A stretch of DNA of 64,000 nucleotides, from the NCBI RefSeq assembly GCF_042663885.1, contig NZ_JBHSXV010000001.1; one strand, 5' to 3'. The number at the start of each line of letters is the position of its first letter. Within the stretch, counting starts at the first letter, position 1. Positions 15,906-24,225 of the stretch are shown here, in pieces. A program made the translations under genes and the position numbers. The DNA is from Aquipuribacter hungaricus (lineage in GTDB: Bacteria; Actinomycetota; Actinomycetes; Actinomycetales; JBBAYJ01). The notes under the pieces were generated by a model. That model saw only the letters and a list, made by a program, of their open reading frames with translations, was not told the origin of the DNA and ran no database searches.

Positions 15906-17140
15906 TGTCGACCGCGCTGCGCTACGCGGCCCGCAGCGACGTGGGCCTGGTGCGCACCAAGAACGAGGACTCCGGGTACGCCGGCCCCCACCTGCTCGTC
16001 GTCGCCGACGGGATGGGCGGCCACGCCGGCGGGGACGTCGCCAGCTCGCTCGCGGTCGGCACCCTCGCCGACCTGGACGGCGAGGCGCTCGGCAGCACCG
16101 AGGCCCAGACCCGGCTCGCGGAGCGGCTCCGCACGACCAACACCGCGCTGCAGGAGCGGGTGCGCGTCCAGCCGGAGCTCGCCGGCATGGGCACGACGGT
16201 GACGGCCCTGCTGCGCGCCGGGTCCCGGATCGTGCTCGCGCACATCGGCGACTCCCGGGCCTACCTGCTCCGCGACGGCGACCTGGTCAAGGTGACGACC
16301 GACCACACGTACGTGCAGAGCCTGGTCGAGGCCGGCCGGATCAGCGAGGAGGAGGCCGAGAACCACCCGCAGCGCAACGTCGTCATGCGGGTGCTCACCG
16401 GCGAGCACGGCGACGAGCCGGACCTGTCGGTCCGCGAGGGCCGCCCGGGCGACCGGTGGCTGCTGTGCTCCGACGGGCTGTCCGGCTTCGTCAGCCACGA
16501 CACCCTCCACGACACCCTCGCCGCGGGCGACGACCCGGCCACCACGGCGGAGGCCCTGGTCCGCCTCGCCATGCGCTCCGGCGCCCCGGACAACGTCACG
16601 GTCATCGTCGCCGACGTCGTCGACCTCGACACCCCGCCCTCGACCGCCCCCCAGGTGGTCGGTGCCGCCGCCGCGCGCACCCGCGGCCGGACCCCGACCA
16701 CCCCGGCCGACGACAGCCCCGCCGCCCGCGCCGCCTCCCTGGGCCGCGAGCCCGCCGCGCCGGGCGAGGACGGGGACGACGCCGACGACGACGACGACCC
16801 CTCACCGGTCCGTCGCTGGGTCCCCTGGCTCGTCGCCCTGCTCGTCGCGCTCGGCCTGGCCGGCGCGGTGTGGGCCGGCTGGAGCTGGTCGCAGGAGCAG
16901 TACTTCGTGGGCGTGACCGGGACCGAGGGCGGCGAGGAGGTGGTCGCGGTGTTCCGGGGCCTCACCCAGGACGTCGGCCCGCTGCGGCTGTCGACCGTGG
17001 AGGAGACGACCGACGTGGCCGTCGCCGACCTGCCGTTCTTCCAGCGCGGCATCGTCACCGAGGGCATCCAGGCCGACGACCGCGACGAGGCGCTGCGGAT
17101 CGTCCGCGACCTGCGCGCCCAGCTGGAGACCGAGCCGTGA
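15905..17140 (+). CDS. pstP: PP2C-type Ser/Thr protein phosphatase PstP
   Basis: The 411-residue product removes phosphates from PknA, PknB and their targets. The N-terminal 240 residues form a PP2C domain with the metal-binding motifs RTKNEDSGY, VADGMGGHAGGDVAS, GDSRAYLLRDG, LLCSDGLSGFV and GAPDNVTVIVADV. A long acidic Pro/Ala linker leads to a single transmembrane helix (WVPWLVALLVALGLAGAVWAGW, about residues 300-320) and an extracellular tail of about 90 residues. GTG 15905 sits on the fhaB stop (TAGTG), so translation is coupled. The stop overlaps the rodA start (GTGA). Confidence 0.95.
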   Translation: MSTALRYAARSDVGLVRTKNEDSGYAGPHLLVVADGMGGHAGGDVASSLAVGTLADLDGEALGSTEAQTRLAERLRTTNTALQERVRVQPELAGMGTTVTALLRAGSRIVLAHIGDSRAYLLRDGDLVKVTTDHTYVQSLVEAGRISEEEAENHPQRNVVMRVLTGEHGDEPDLSVREGRPGDRWLLCSDGLSGFVSHDTLHDTLAAGDDPATTAEALVRLAMRSGAPDNVTVIVADVVDLDTPPSTAPQVVGAAAARTRGRTPTTPADDSPAARAASLGREPAAPGEDGDDADDDDDPSPVRRWVPWLVALLVALGLAGAVWAGWSWSQEQYFVGVTGTEGGEEVVAVFRGLTQDVGPLRLSTVEETTDVAVADLPFFQRGIVTEGIQADDRDEALRIVRDLRAQLETEP

Positions 17141-18531
17141 CGACCGTGGTCACCGCGCTCGCCCCCGGCACCCGCCGCGGCTTCGAGCTGCTGCTCGTCG
17201 TGCTGTCGGTCGGCATCTCCACCGCGGCCTACGCCCTGGTGGGCCTCACCCTGGGCGGCCAGCTGCCGGCCCGGCTCGTCGCCGTCTCCGGCGGGCTGCT
17301 CGGCCTCGGCCTGCTGCTGCACGTCGTCGTCCGGGTCGTCGCGCCCTACGCGGACCCCGTGATGATCCCGATCGCGCTGCTCATCAACGGGCTGGGCCTG
17401 GTGATGATCCACCGGCTGGACCTGGCCAAGGACCCGGTGACCTCGCTCGCGGTGCGCCAGCTGGGGTTCACCGCGCTCGGGGTGGTCACCGCCGCGGTCG
17501 TCCTCGTCGTGCTGCGCGACCACCGCAGGCTGCGCGCCCGCACGTACACCGCCATGGTCGCCGGCCTCGTGCTGCTGCTGCTCCCGCTGGTGCCGGGGAT
17601 CGGCCGGACGGTCAACGGCGCGACGATCTGGATCGACCTCGGCGTGACGACGTTCCAGCCGGCCGAGCTCGGCAAGATCGCCGTGGTCGTGTTCTTCGCG
17701 GGCTACCTCGTCGTCGCCCGGGACACGCTGTCCCTGGTCGGGCCCAAGGTGCTGTGGCTGCGCCTGCCGCGGGCCCGCGACCTCGGCCCGATCCTCGTCG
17801 CCTGGGTCGCCTCGGTCGGGATCCTCGTGTTCGAGCGTGACCTCGGCACCTCGCTGCTGTTCTTCGGGATCTTCGTGGCGATGCTCTACGTGGCCACCGA
17901 GCGGGTCTCGTGGATCGTCATCGGCCTCGGCCTGTTCGCCGGCGGCTGCGTCGTGGCGTGGCGGCTGTTCAGCCACGTCCAGCGCCGCGTCGACGTGTGG
18001 CTGGACCCCTTCGACCCCGAGCGCATCGAGGCCCGCGGCGGCTCCTACCAGGTGGTGCAGGCGCTGTACGGGATGGCAGACGGCGGGCTGCTGGGCACCG
18101 GGCTCGGCCGCGGGTCGCCCGAGATCGTCCCGTTCGCCGAGAGCGACTTCATCGTCGCCGCGCTCGGCGAGGAGCTCGGCCTGGCCGGGCTGTTCGGCAT
18201 CTTCCTGCTCTACGCGATCCTCGTGCAGCGCGGCATCCGCACCGCCATCGGCGTGCGCGACGGGTTCGGCAAGCTGCTGGCCTGCGGGCTCTCCTTCGCC
18301 GTCGCGATGCAGGTGTTCGTCGTGGCGGGCGGGGTCACCCGGGTCATCCCGCTGACCGGCCTCACCATGCCGTTCCTCGCCTACGGCGGCTCGTCGCTGC
18401 TGGGCAGCTGGGTCGTCGTCGCGCTCCTGCTGCGCATCTCCGACCTGGCCCGCCGCCCCGACCTGCCCGAGACCCGCCCGCCGTCGCTGCCGGCCGACGA
18501 CGCCCGCACCCAGGCGCTGAGGCCCGCGTGA
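17137..18531 (+). CDS. rodA: RodA-type SEDS peptidoglycan glycosyltransferase
   Basis: The 464-residue polytopic protein belongs to the SEDS family (FtsW/RodA/SpoVE), which polymerises lipid II into glycan strands in the membrane together with a class B penicillin-binding protein. About ten to twelve membrane helices are present, with family hallmarks FERDLGTSLLFFGIFVAMLY (catalytic Asp loop), SYQVVQALYGMADGGLLGTGLGRG, IVPFAESDFIVAALGEELGLAG and PLTGLTMPFLAYGGSSLL. GTG 17137 overlaps the pstP stop. The partner pbpA starts four bases inside its 3' end, matching the RodA-PbpA pairing. Confidence 0.95.
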   Translation: MTTVVTALAPGTRRGFELLLVVLSVGISTAAYALVGLTLGGQLPARLVAVSGGLLGLGLLLHVVVRVVAPYADPVMIPIALLINGLGLVMIHRLDLAKDPVTSLAVRQLGFTALGVVTAAVVLVVLRDHRRLRARTYTAMVAGLVLLLLPLVPGIGRTVNGATIWIDLGVTTFQPAELGKIAVVVFFAGYLVVARDTLSLVGPKVLWLRLPRARDLGPILVAWVASVGILVFERDLGTSLLFFGIFVAMLYVATERVSWIVIGLGLFAGGCVVAWRLFSHVQRRVDVWLDPFDPERIEARGGSYQVVQALYGMADGGLLGTGLGRGSPEIVPFAESDFIVAALGEELGLAGLFGIFLLYAILVQRGIRTAIGVRDGFGKLLACGLSFAVAMQVFVVAGGVTRVIPLTGLTMPFLAYGGSSLLGSWVVVALLLRISDLARRPDLPETRPPSLPADDARTQALRPA

Positions 18532-19985
18532 ACGCCCCGCTGCGCCGGCTGGCGGTCGTCGTCGCCCTGCTGTTCGCCAGCCTGCTGCTGTCGACGTCGT
18601 GGATCCAGTACGTCGGCGCCTCGTCGGTGGCGGCCGGGCAGGGCAACGTCCGGCAGGTGTACCGGGAGTTCGGGCGCGAGCGCGGGCCCATCGTCACCTC
18701 CGACGGCCAGCCCGTCGCGCTGAGCACCGAGGTCGGCGGGGACTACCAGTACCTGCGCCAGTACCCGGGCGGCCAGGTGTACGCCCACGCCACCGGCTTC
18801 TTCTCCATCGTCTACGGCCGCACCGCCATCGAGTCCGTCCAGAACGACGTGCTCGCCGGCACCGCGGACTCGCTGTTCTACAGCCGGATCGGGCAGGTGC
18901 TCACCGGCCAGGACCCGGCCGGCGGCTCGGTCGAGCTCACCCTCGACCCGGTCGTCCAGCAGGCCGCGTGGGACGCCCTGGGCGAGCAGCGGGGCGCCGT
19001 CGTCGCGATCGAGCCGTCCACCGGTCGCATCCTCGCCCTGGTGTCGCGCCCGTCCTTCGACCCGGGCTCGCTGGCCTCGCACGACCTCGGCGCGGTGCAG
19101 GAGGCGTGGGCCGCGCTCAACGCCGACCCCGACCGGCCGCTGGAGAACCGCGCGGTCGCCGGGCGCACCTACCCGCCCGGCTCCGTGTTCAAGATCGTCA
19201 CGGCGGCCGCGGCCATCGAGGAGGGCGGGCTCACGCCGGAGTCGCAGCTGCCCGGCCCGGCCGAGCTCGCGCTGCCGCAGACCACGGCCACCCTGCCCAA
19301 CGTCTTCGGGGGCCCGTGCGGGCCCGGCGACCTCACGACGCTGGCGGACGCGCTCCGCATCTCGTGCAACACGGCGTTCGGCCAGCTCGGCATCGACCTG
19401 GGCGGGGACGTGCTGCGCGAGCAGGCCGAGGACTTCGGGTTCGGGACCGAGCTCACCATCCCGCTGCGCACCGCGGAGTCCACGGTGCCGGAGGGGATGG
19501 ACCCGCCGCAGAGCGCGCAGGCCGCGATCGGGCAGTTCGACGTCCGGGTGACCCCGCTGCAGGTGGCGATGGTGAGCGCCGCGGTCGCCAACGACGGCGT
19601 CCTCATGCGCCCGCAGCTGGTCCGCACCGTCCGCGGCCCCGACCTGCAGGTCGTCGAGGACGTCCAGCCCGAGCAGCTGGGCCGCGCCGTCGAGCAGAGC
19701 ACCGCCGAGGCGCTCACGTCGATGATGGTCGGCGTCGTCGAGGACGGCTCGGGGACCGCGGCGCAGATCGACGGCGTCACCGTGGCGGGCAAGACCGGGA
19801 CCGCGCAGACCGGCAACGAGACCGACCCGCACGCCTGGTTCACCTCCTTCGCCCCCGCCGACGACCCCCGGGTCGCGGTCGCCGTCGTCGTGGAGAACGG
19901 CGGCAGCGCCGGCAGCGAGGCCAGCGGCGGCCGGGTCGCGGCGCCGGTGGCCCGCGCGGTCATGCAGGCGGTGCTGGACCGGTGA
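18528..19985 (+). CDS. pbpA: Penicillin-binding protein PbpA (class B transpeptidase)
   Basis: The 485-residue protein cross-links peptidoglycan. It has a short cytoplasmic end and one membrane anchor (residues 8-28), a dimerisation/pedestal region, and a transpeptidase domain with all three active-site motifs: S219-V-F-K222 in PPGSVFK, S279-C-N281 and K422-T-G424 in KTGTAQ. The FF(S)IVYGRTAIE segment near residue 91 is typical of actinobacterial PbpA. GTG 18528 overlaps the rodA stop, and its own stop overlaps the pknA start, so stoichiometry in the operon is likely controlled by translational coupling. Confidence 0.95.
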   Translation: MNAPLRRLAVVVALLFASLLLSTSWIQYVGASSVAAGQGNVRQVYREFGRERGPIVTSDGQPVALSTEVGGDYQYLRQYPGGQVYAHATGFFSIVYGRTAIESVQNDVLAGTADSLFYSRIGQVLTGQDPAGGSVELTLDPVVQQAAWDALGEQRGAVVAIEPSTGRILALVSRPSFDPGSLASHDLGAVQEAWAALNADPDRPLENRAVAGRTYPPGSVFKIVTAAAAIEEGGLTPESQLPGPAELALPQTTATLPNVFGGPCGPGDLTTLADALRISCNTAFGQLGIDLGGDVLREQAEDFGFGTELTIPLRTAESTVPEGMDPPQSAQAAIGQFDVRVTPLQVAMVSAAVANDGVLMRPQLVRTVRGPDLQVVEDVQPEQLGRAVEQSTAEALTSMMVGVVEDGSGTAAQIDGVTVAGKTGTAQTGNETDPHAWFTSFAPADDPRVAVAVVVENGGSAGSEASGGRVAAPVARAVMQAVLDR

Positions 19986-21328
19986 CGGGACGGGTGCTCG
20001 CCGGGCGGTACCGGCTGCTGGAGCAGGTGGCGGTCGGCGCCATGGGCGAGGTGTGGCGCGCCCACGACGACCGGCTCGACCGCGACGTCGCCGTCAAGGT
20101 GCTGCGCCCCGAGCTCGCCGACGACCCCGGCTTCGTCGAGCGGTTCCGCACCGAGGCGCTGCACGCGGCGTCCGTGCGCCACCCCCACGTCGCCGCCGTG
20201 CACGACTACGGCGAGGACGAGCTCGTGCTCACCGGCGGCGCCGCCACCGCGTACCTGGTCATGGACCTGCTCGACGGCCGACCGCTCAACGTCGTGCTCG
20301 CCGAGCAGGGCCCCCTGGCCGAGGAGCGCGTGGCCCGCCTGCTGGCCCAGGTCGCCGACGCCCTCGCGGCGGCGCACCGCAGCGGGCTCGTCCACCGCGA
20401 CGTCAAGCCCGCCAACCTCGTCGTGTCCCGCGAGCACCCCGAGCGCGTCACCGTCACCGACTTCGGCATCGCCCGCGCCGCCGACGCGGTCCCCGTGACC
20501 CGCACCGGCCTGGTCATGGGCACCGCGGAGTACCTGTCACCCGAGCAGGCCCGCGGCGGCCGCGCGACCACCGCCTCCGACGTGTACTCCCTCGGCGTCG
20601 TCGCGCAGGAGCTGCTCAGCGGCCGCCCGCCGTTCTCCGGCCCCAGCCCGGCCGAGGTCGCCCGGGCGCAGGTGCAGGACCCGCCGCCCGACCTGCCCGC
20701 GACGGTCTCGCCCGCGATGCGCAGCACCGTGGCCCGCTGCCTGGACAAGGACCCCGCCGCCCGACCCGGCGCCGACGCGCTCGCCGAGCGGCTGCGCGCC
20801 GTCGCCGCCGGCACCGCGGGACCGGTGTGGGACGTCCCCGGCGCCGACCCGGACGCCGGCACCGGTGGCAGCACGGCCAGCAGCGCCGCCGCCGCTGCCG
20901 CGGAGGGCGGGCGCGCGCCGCTCGCGGCCGCCCGGCCCGACGGCCCCCCGTCGGCTCCCGCGCCTCGGCGGCGGTCCGGCCGGTGCCCGCCCCGGCGCCA
21001 CCGCGGCCGCTGCCGCCTGCCGCCGCCCCCCGCGGGCCCGGCCAGGGGCGGAGCACGCGCGAGATCCCCACGGTGCCCCCCGGTCGGACGGCCGACCGCA
21101 CCGCCGACCGGAGCGCCGGCGGGACCGCTGGCGGGGTGCCCGGGCGGACGGGGCAGCGGCGCCGGCGCCGGTGGCGCTCCCCGCTGCGGGCACCGGCGCT
21201 GGCCCTGCTGGCCCTGCTCGCGCTGCTCCTGCTCGCCACGGCGCTGCAGCAGGCCGGGCTGGTCGGCAGCCCCGGGGACGACCCCGGCGCGGCCCCCGCA
21301 GCCGCGAGGCCCCCCGCGCACGATGTGA
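19982..21328 (+). CDS. pknA: Ser/Thr protein kinase PknA, with an apparent frame break in the linker
   Basis: Residues 1-275 form a complete Hanks-type kinase: catalytic Lys39 (VAVKVL), HRDVKPANLV, DFGIA and GTAEYLSPEQA. The first Gly of the glycine loop is Ala (VAVGAMGEV), as in mycobacterial PknA. The coordinates give the uninterrupted frame, but after about 20945 this frame turns into Cys/Arg/Trp-rich nonsense with no membrane helix. The -1 frame instead continues as VGSRASAAVRPVPAPAP, a Pro-rich linker, then a basic stretch and the helix LALLALLALLLLATALQQAGLV, ending at 21369 with an ATGA overlap on pknB. A single missing base in the C6 run at 20944-20949 would restore a normal protein of about 462 residues. 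Confidence 0.85.
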   Translation: MTGRVLAGRYRLLEQVAVGAMGEVWRAHDDRLDRDVAVKVLRPELADDPGFVERFRTEALHAASVRHPHVAAVHDYGEDELVLTGGAATAYLVMDLLDGRPLNVVLAEQGPLAEERVARLLAQVADALAAAHRSGLVHRDVKPANLVVSREHPERVTVTDFGIARAADAVPVTRTGLVMGTAEYLSPEQARGGRATTASDVYSLGVVAQELLSGRPPFSGPSPAEVARAQVQDPPPDLPATVSPAMRSTVARCLDKDPAARPGADALAERLRAVAAGTAGPVWDVPGADPDAGTGGSTASSAAAAAAEGGRAPLAAARPDGPPSAPAPRRRSGRCPPRRHRGRCRLPPPPAGPARGGARARSPRCPPVGRPTAPPTGAPAGPLAGCPGGRGSGAGAGGAPRCGHRRWPCWPCSRCSCSPRRCSRPGWSAAPGTTPARPPQPRGPPRTM

Positions 21329-21365
21329 CAGGCTCCCCCGGGACCACGGACCACGAGGACGGAAC

Positions 21366-23240
21366 ATGACGGACCAGACGACAGGACAGCCCCGGCTCGT
21401 CGGTGGGCGCTACCAGCTCGTCGAGCAGATCGGCCGCGGCGGCATGGCCGAGGTGTGGTCGGCGCACGACAACCGGCTCGGCCGCAGCGTCGCGGTCAAG
21501 CTGCTGCGCACGGACCTGGCCCGCGACCCCTCGTTCCAGGCCCGCTTCAAGCGCGAGGCGCAGTCGTCGGCCTCGCTCAACCACCCGGCGATCGTGTCGG
21601 TGTACGACACCGGCGAGGACACGGCGCTGGACCCCTACGGCGCCCCCGCCCCGCAGCCGTACATCGTCATGGAGCAGGTCCACGGCCGGACGATCAAGCA
21701 GATCCTCCAGGAGTCGTCGCCGCTGGACGTCGACGACGCCATGCGCATCACCGTCGGCGTGCTCGACGCCCTGCAGTACAGCCACCGCGGCGGGATCATC
21801 CACCGGGACATCAAGCCCGGGAACGTCATGGTCACCGACGCCGGCGAGATCAAGGTCATGGACTTCGGCATCGCCCGGGCCATCGCGGACACCTCGGCCA
21901 CGATGACCGGCACCAACGCCGTCATGGGCACCGCGCAGTACCTGTCGCCCGAGCAGGCGCGCGGGGAGACCGTCGACGAGCGCTCCGACCTGTACTCCGC
22001 CGGCTGCCTGCTGTTCGAGCTGCTCACCGGCCGGCCGCCGTTCGTCGGGGAGAACGCGCTCGCGCTGGCCTACCAGCACGTCGGCGAGACCCCCCGCCCG
22101 CCGAGCAGCCTCAACCCCGAGGTGCCGCCGGACCTGGACTCCGTCGTGCTCCACGCCCTGGCCAAGTCCCGCGACGCCCGCTACCAGGACGCCTCGGCCT
22201 TCATCGCCGACCTGGACCGGGTCGCCACGGGCCTGCCCGTCCAGGCGTTCTCCGCCGCCGCCGCCGCCGGCGGTGCGGCCGCCGCCGCGGTCCCGCTGGC
22301 CGCCACCTCCGCGCTGACCAGCCGCATGCCTCGCACCGCCCCTGTCCCCGTCGTCGGGCCCGACCCCGGCTGGCCCGGCGAGCTCGACGACCGGCGCGCC
22401 CGCCCCGAGGACGAGCCGGAGAAGAACCGGACCTGGCTGTACGTCGCCCTCGTCCTCGTCGCCCTGGCCGCCATCGCCGGGCTGCTGTTCGCGTTCCTGG
22501 GCGGCAGCCCCGAGGACGAGGTCGAGCAGGTCCGCATGGTCGACGTCGTCGGGCTCCAGCAGGCCGACGCCCGCGCCCAGCTCGAGGCGGCCGGGTTCAC
22601 CGACATCACCGTCACCGAGGACACCGAGGCCGACGCCGAGTCCGGGGTGGTCACCGCCCAGGACCCGCCGCCGTCGGACGCCGTCACCACGGTCCCGGTC
22701 ACCACGCCGGTCACCCTCACCGTGGCCGTGGGACCCGACCAGGTCGTGGTCCCGCCCCTCACCGGGCTCTCCCAGGCCGAGGCCCGGGATGCCCTGGTCA
22801 CCGCCGGGCTCACCTTCGCCGGGACGGAGGAGGCCGACGACGCCACCTCCGCGCGCGGGCTCGTGCTCGGCAGCACGCCGGCCGCCGGAGAGACCGTCGA
22901 GGAGGGCTCGGACGTCACGCTCGTCCTCGCCTCGGGGCAGAACACCGTGCCCCAGGTGGTCGGCCTCGGTCAGGCCGCCGCCATCGCCGCCCTGCAGGAG
23001 GCCGGCTTCGAGGTCGTCACGCAGGACGAGGAGAGCCCCGAGGCCCCGGGCACCGTCCTGGCGCAGGGCGGCACCGAGAACCGCCGCCTCGACATCGGCG
23101 AGACCGTGACGCTGACGCTCGCCGTCGCGCCGCCGCCCCCGCCGCAGACGGTCACGGAGATCTTCACGCCGCCGCCGTCGGTCGAGCCCTCCGTGCCGGC
23201 CGAGCCGTCCGCGGAGCCCTCCGGCGAGCCCACCGGCTGA
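21366..23240 (+). CDS. pknB: Ser/Thr protein kinase PknB with three PASTA domains
   Basis: The 624-residue receptor kinase senses peptidoglycan fragments and lipid II and controls wall growth and division. Its kinase domain has GRGGMAEV, Lys45, HRDIKPGN (Asp148), DFGIA and an activation loop with several Thr residues (about 176-183). An Ala-rich juxtamembrane linker leads to one membrane helix (TWLYVALVLVALAAIAGLLFAFLG). The exterior carries three PASTA repeats starting at RMVDVVGLQQADARAQL, VVPPLTGLSQAEARDAL and TVPQVVGLGQAAAIAAL, one fewer than the four of M. tuberculosis PknB, then a Pro/Glu/Ser tail. ATG 21366 sits on the true pknA stop. Confidence 0.96.
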   Translation: MTDQTTGQPRLVGGRYQLVEQIGRGGMAEVWSAHDNRLGRSVAVKLLRTDLARDPSFQARFKREAQSSASLNHPAIVSVYDTGEDTALDPYGAPAPQPYIVMEQVHGRTIKQILQESSPLDVDDAMRITVGVLDALQYSHRGGIIHRDIKPGNVMVTDAGEIKVMDFGIARAIADTSATMTGTNAVMGTAQYLSPEQARGETVDERSDLYSAGCLLFELLTGRPPFVGENALALAYQHVGETPRPPSSLNPEVPPDLDSVVLHALAKSRDARYQDASAFIADLDRVATGLPVQAFSAAAAAGGAAAAAVPLAATSALTSRMPRTAPVPVVGPDPGWPGELDDRRARPEDEPEKNRTWLYVALVLVALAAIAGLLFAFLGGSPEDEVEQVRMVDVVGLQQADARAQLEAAGFTDITVTEDTEADAESGVVTAQDPPPSDAVTTVPVTTPVTLTVAVGPDQVVVPPLTGLSQAEARDALVTAGLTFAGTEEADDATSARGLVLGSTPAAGETVEEGSDVTLVLASGQNTVPQVVGLGQAAAIAALQEAGFEVVTQDEESPEAPGTVLAQGGTENRRLDIGETVTLTLAVAPPPPPQTVTEIFTPPPSVEPSVPAEPSAEPSGEPTG

Positions 23241-23251
23241 CGAGGCGGGCC

Positions 23252-23270
23252 GACCGGGTCCGGCCCGGTC
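23252..23270 (+). terminator. Hairpin after pknB
   Basis: GACCGGG and CCCGGTC form a 7-base-pair stem with a 5-base loop, 12 bases after the pknB stop. It lacks a U-tract and would act together with the larger hairpin at 23302-23337. Confidence 0.55.
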
Positions 23271-23301
23271 CTCCGGAGCAGTCAGAGCCGGCCCAGCACG
23301 A

Positions 23302-23337
23302 CGAGGCGCGCCGTCCCCACGGGGGCGGCGCGCCTCG
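23302..23337. terminator. Strong hairpin between convergent pknB and pabA-like genes
   Basis: CGAGGCGCGCCG pairs perfectly with its complement, is extended by CCCC/GGGG past a single bulged T, and closes on a short loop. It lies 13 bases from the end of the minus-strand amidotransferase gene and 62 bases after pknB, so it can serve both. Confidence 0.8.
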
Positions 23338-23349
23338 GTCGTCCGTGGG

Positions 23350-24060
23350 TCAGCGGGCGACGAGCGGGCTGAGCCCCTCGGCCCGGGCGGGCGCGTCGGT
23401 GTCGCCCAGCACGGCGAGCCAGTTGGCCAGCAGCAGGTGCCCGCCCTCGGTGAGCACCGACTCGGGGTGGAACTGCACGCCGTACAGCGGCAGCGAGGTG
23501 TGCTGCAGCGCCATGATCACGCCGCCGCCGGTGCGCCCGGTCACCCGCAGCTCGTCCGGCACGGTCTCGTCGACGACCGCCAGCGAGTGGTAGCGGGTCG
23601 CGGTGAACGGCGACGACAGGCCGGCGAGGACGCCGTCGCCCTGGTGCAGGACGGGGCTGGTCTTGCCGTGCAGCAGCTCCGGCGCGTGCGTGACGGTGGC
23701 GCCGAACGCCTCGGCGATCGCCTGGTGGCCCAGGCAGACGCCGAGCAGCGGCTGCCCGTTCTCGGCGGCGCGGCGCACCGCCGCCACGAGGATGCCGGCC
23801 TCCCCGGGCGTGCCGGGCCCCGGCGACAGCAGGACGCCGTCGTAGCCGTCGATGTGCTCGGGGCCGACCTCGTCGTTCCGGACCACGTCGACCCGGGCGC
23901 CGAGCTGGCGCAGGTAGGCGACCAGGGTGAAGACGAAGGAGTCGTAGCTGTCGACGACGAGGACGCGCGGGCCGACGGCACCGGCGGTGGCGCCCTCCGT
24001 GGCGTCGGGTCCGGTGGGGTCGCTGCCGTCGAGCCGGGCGGGGTCGGGGCTGGTGCTCAT
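23350..24060 (-). CDS. Glutamine amidotransferase, anthranilate/aminodeoxychorismate synthase component II
   Basis: The 236-residue product is a class I glutamine amidotransferase of the TrpG/PabA type, which makes ammonia from glutamine for anthranilate or 4-amino-4-deoxychorismate synthesis. The catalytic triad is visible: Cys109 in GVCLGHQAI, and His198 and Glu200 in QFHPES; SPGPGTPGEAG is the oxyanion-hole loop. A disordered N-terminal 30 residues precede the domain. ATG 24060 overlaps the stop of a small membrane-protein gene. This position beside crgA and the kinase operon is conserved in actinomycetes (M. tuberculosis trpG, Rv0013). The synthase partner is not in the window, so trp and pab roles cannot be separated. 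Confidence 0.88.
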   Translation of the reverse strand: MSTSPDPARLDGSDPTGPDATEGATAGAVGPRVLVVDSYDSFVFTLVAYLRQLGARVDVVRNDEVGPEHIDGYDGVLLSPGPGTPGEAGILVAAVRRAAENGQPLLGVCLGHQAIAEAFGATVTHAPELLHGKTSPVLHQGDGVLAGLSSPFTATRYHSLAVVDETVPDELRVTGRTGGGVIMALQHTSLPLYGVQFHPESVLTEGGHLLLANWLAVLGDTDAPARAEGLSPLVAR

Positions 24061-24224
24061 GGCGCGGTGTCCTCCACGGTGGTGTCGTTGAACGGCACGT
24101 ACGGTGCCACGGCCGGGAACAGCCACACGAAGCAGGCTGCGACGACGGCGGTCGCGAGCAGGAGCGCGAGCAGCAGCCGCACACCGGTCGGGCCGGGCAG
24201 GGCCCGCCACAGGGCGCCGTACAC
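24057..24224 (-). CDS. 55-residue single-pass membrane protein
   Basis: A short frame on the minus strand from GTG 24224 encodes 55 residues: YGALWRALPG, a basic turn, one membrane helix (LLLALLLATAVVAACFVWLF), and an exterior tail AVAPYVPFNDTTVED. Its stop overlaps the amidotransferase start (CCATGA) and its start follows the sortase stop by one base, so it is tightly embedded in the operon. Small membrane proteins between sortase E and the amidotransferase recur in actinomycete genomes. The predominantly G/C third codon positions support real coding. Function unknown; association with the sortase is inference. Confidence 0.72.
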   Translation of the reverse strand: MYGALWRALPGPTGVRLLLALLLATAVVAACFVWLFPAVAPYVPFNDTTVEDTAP

Positions 24225-24225
24225 C

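Noticed and set aside
18381..19832. 483-residue antisense frame opposite pbpA
   Set aside because: Composition is Arg/Gly/Asp-rich without domains, and pbpA on the other strand has all three transpeptidase motifs.
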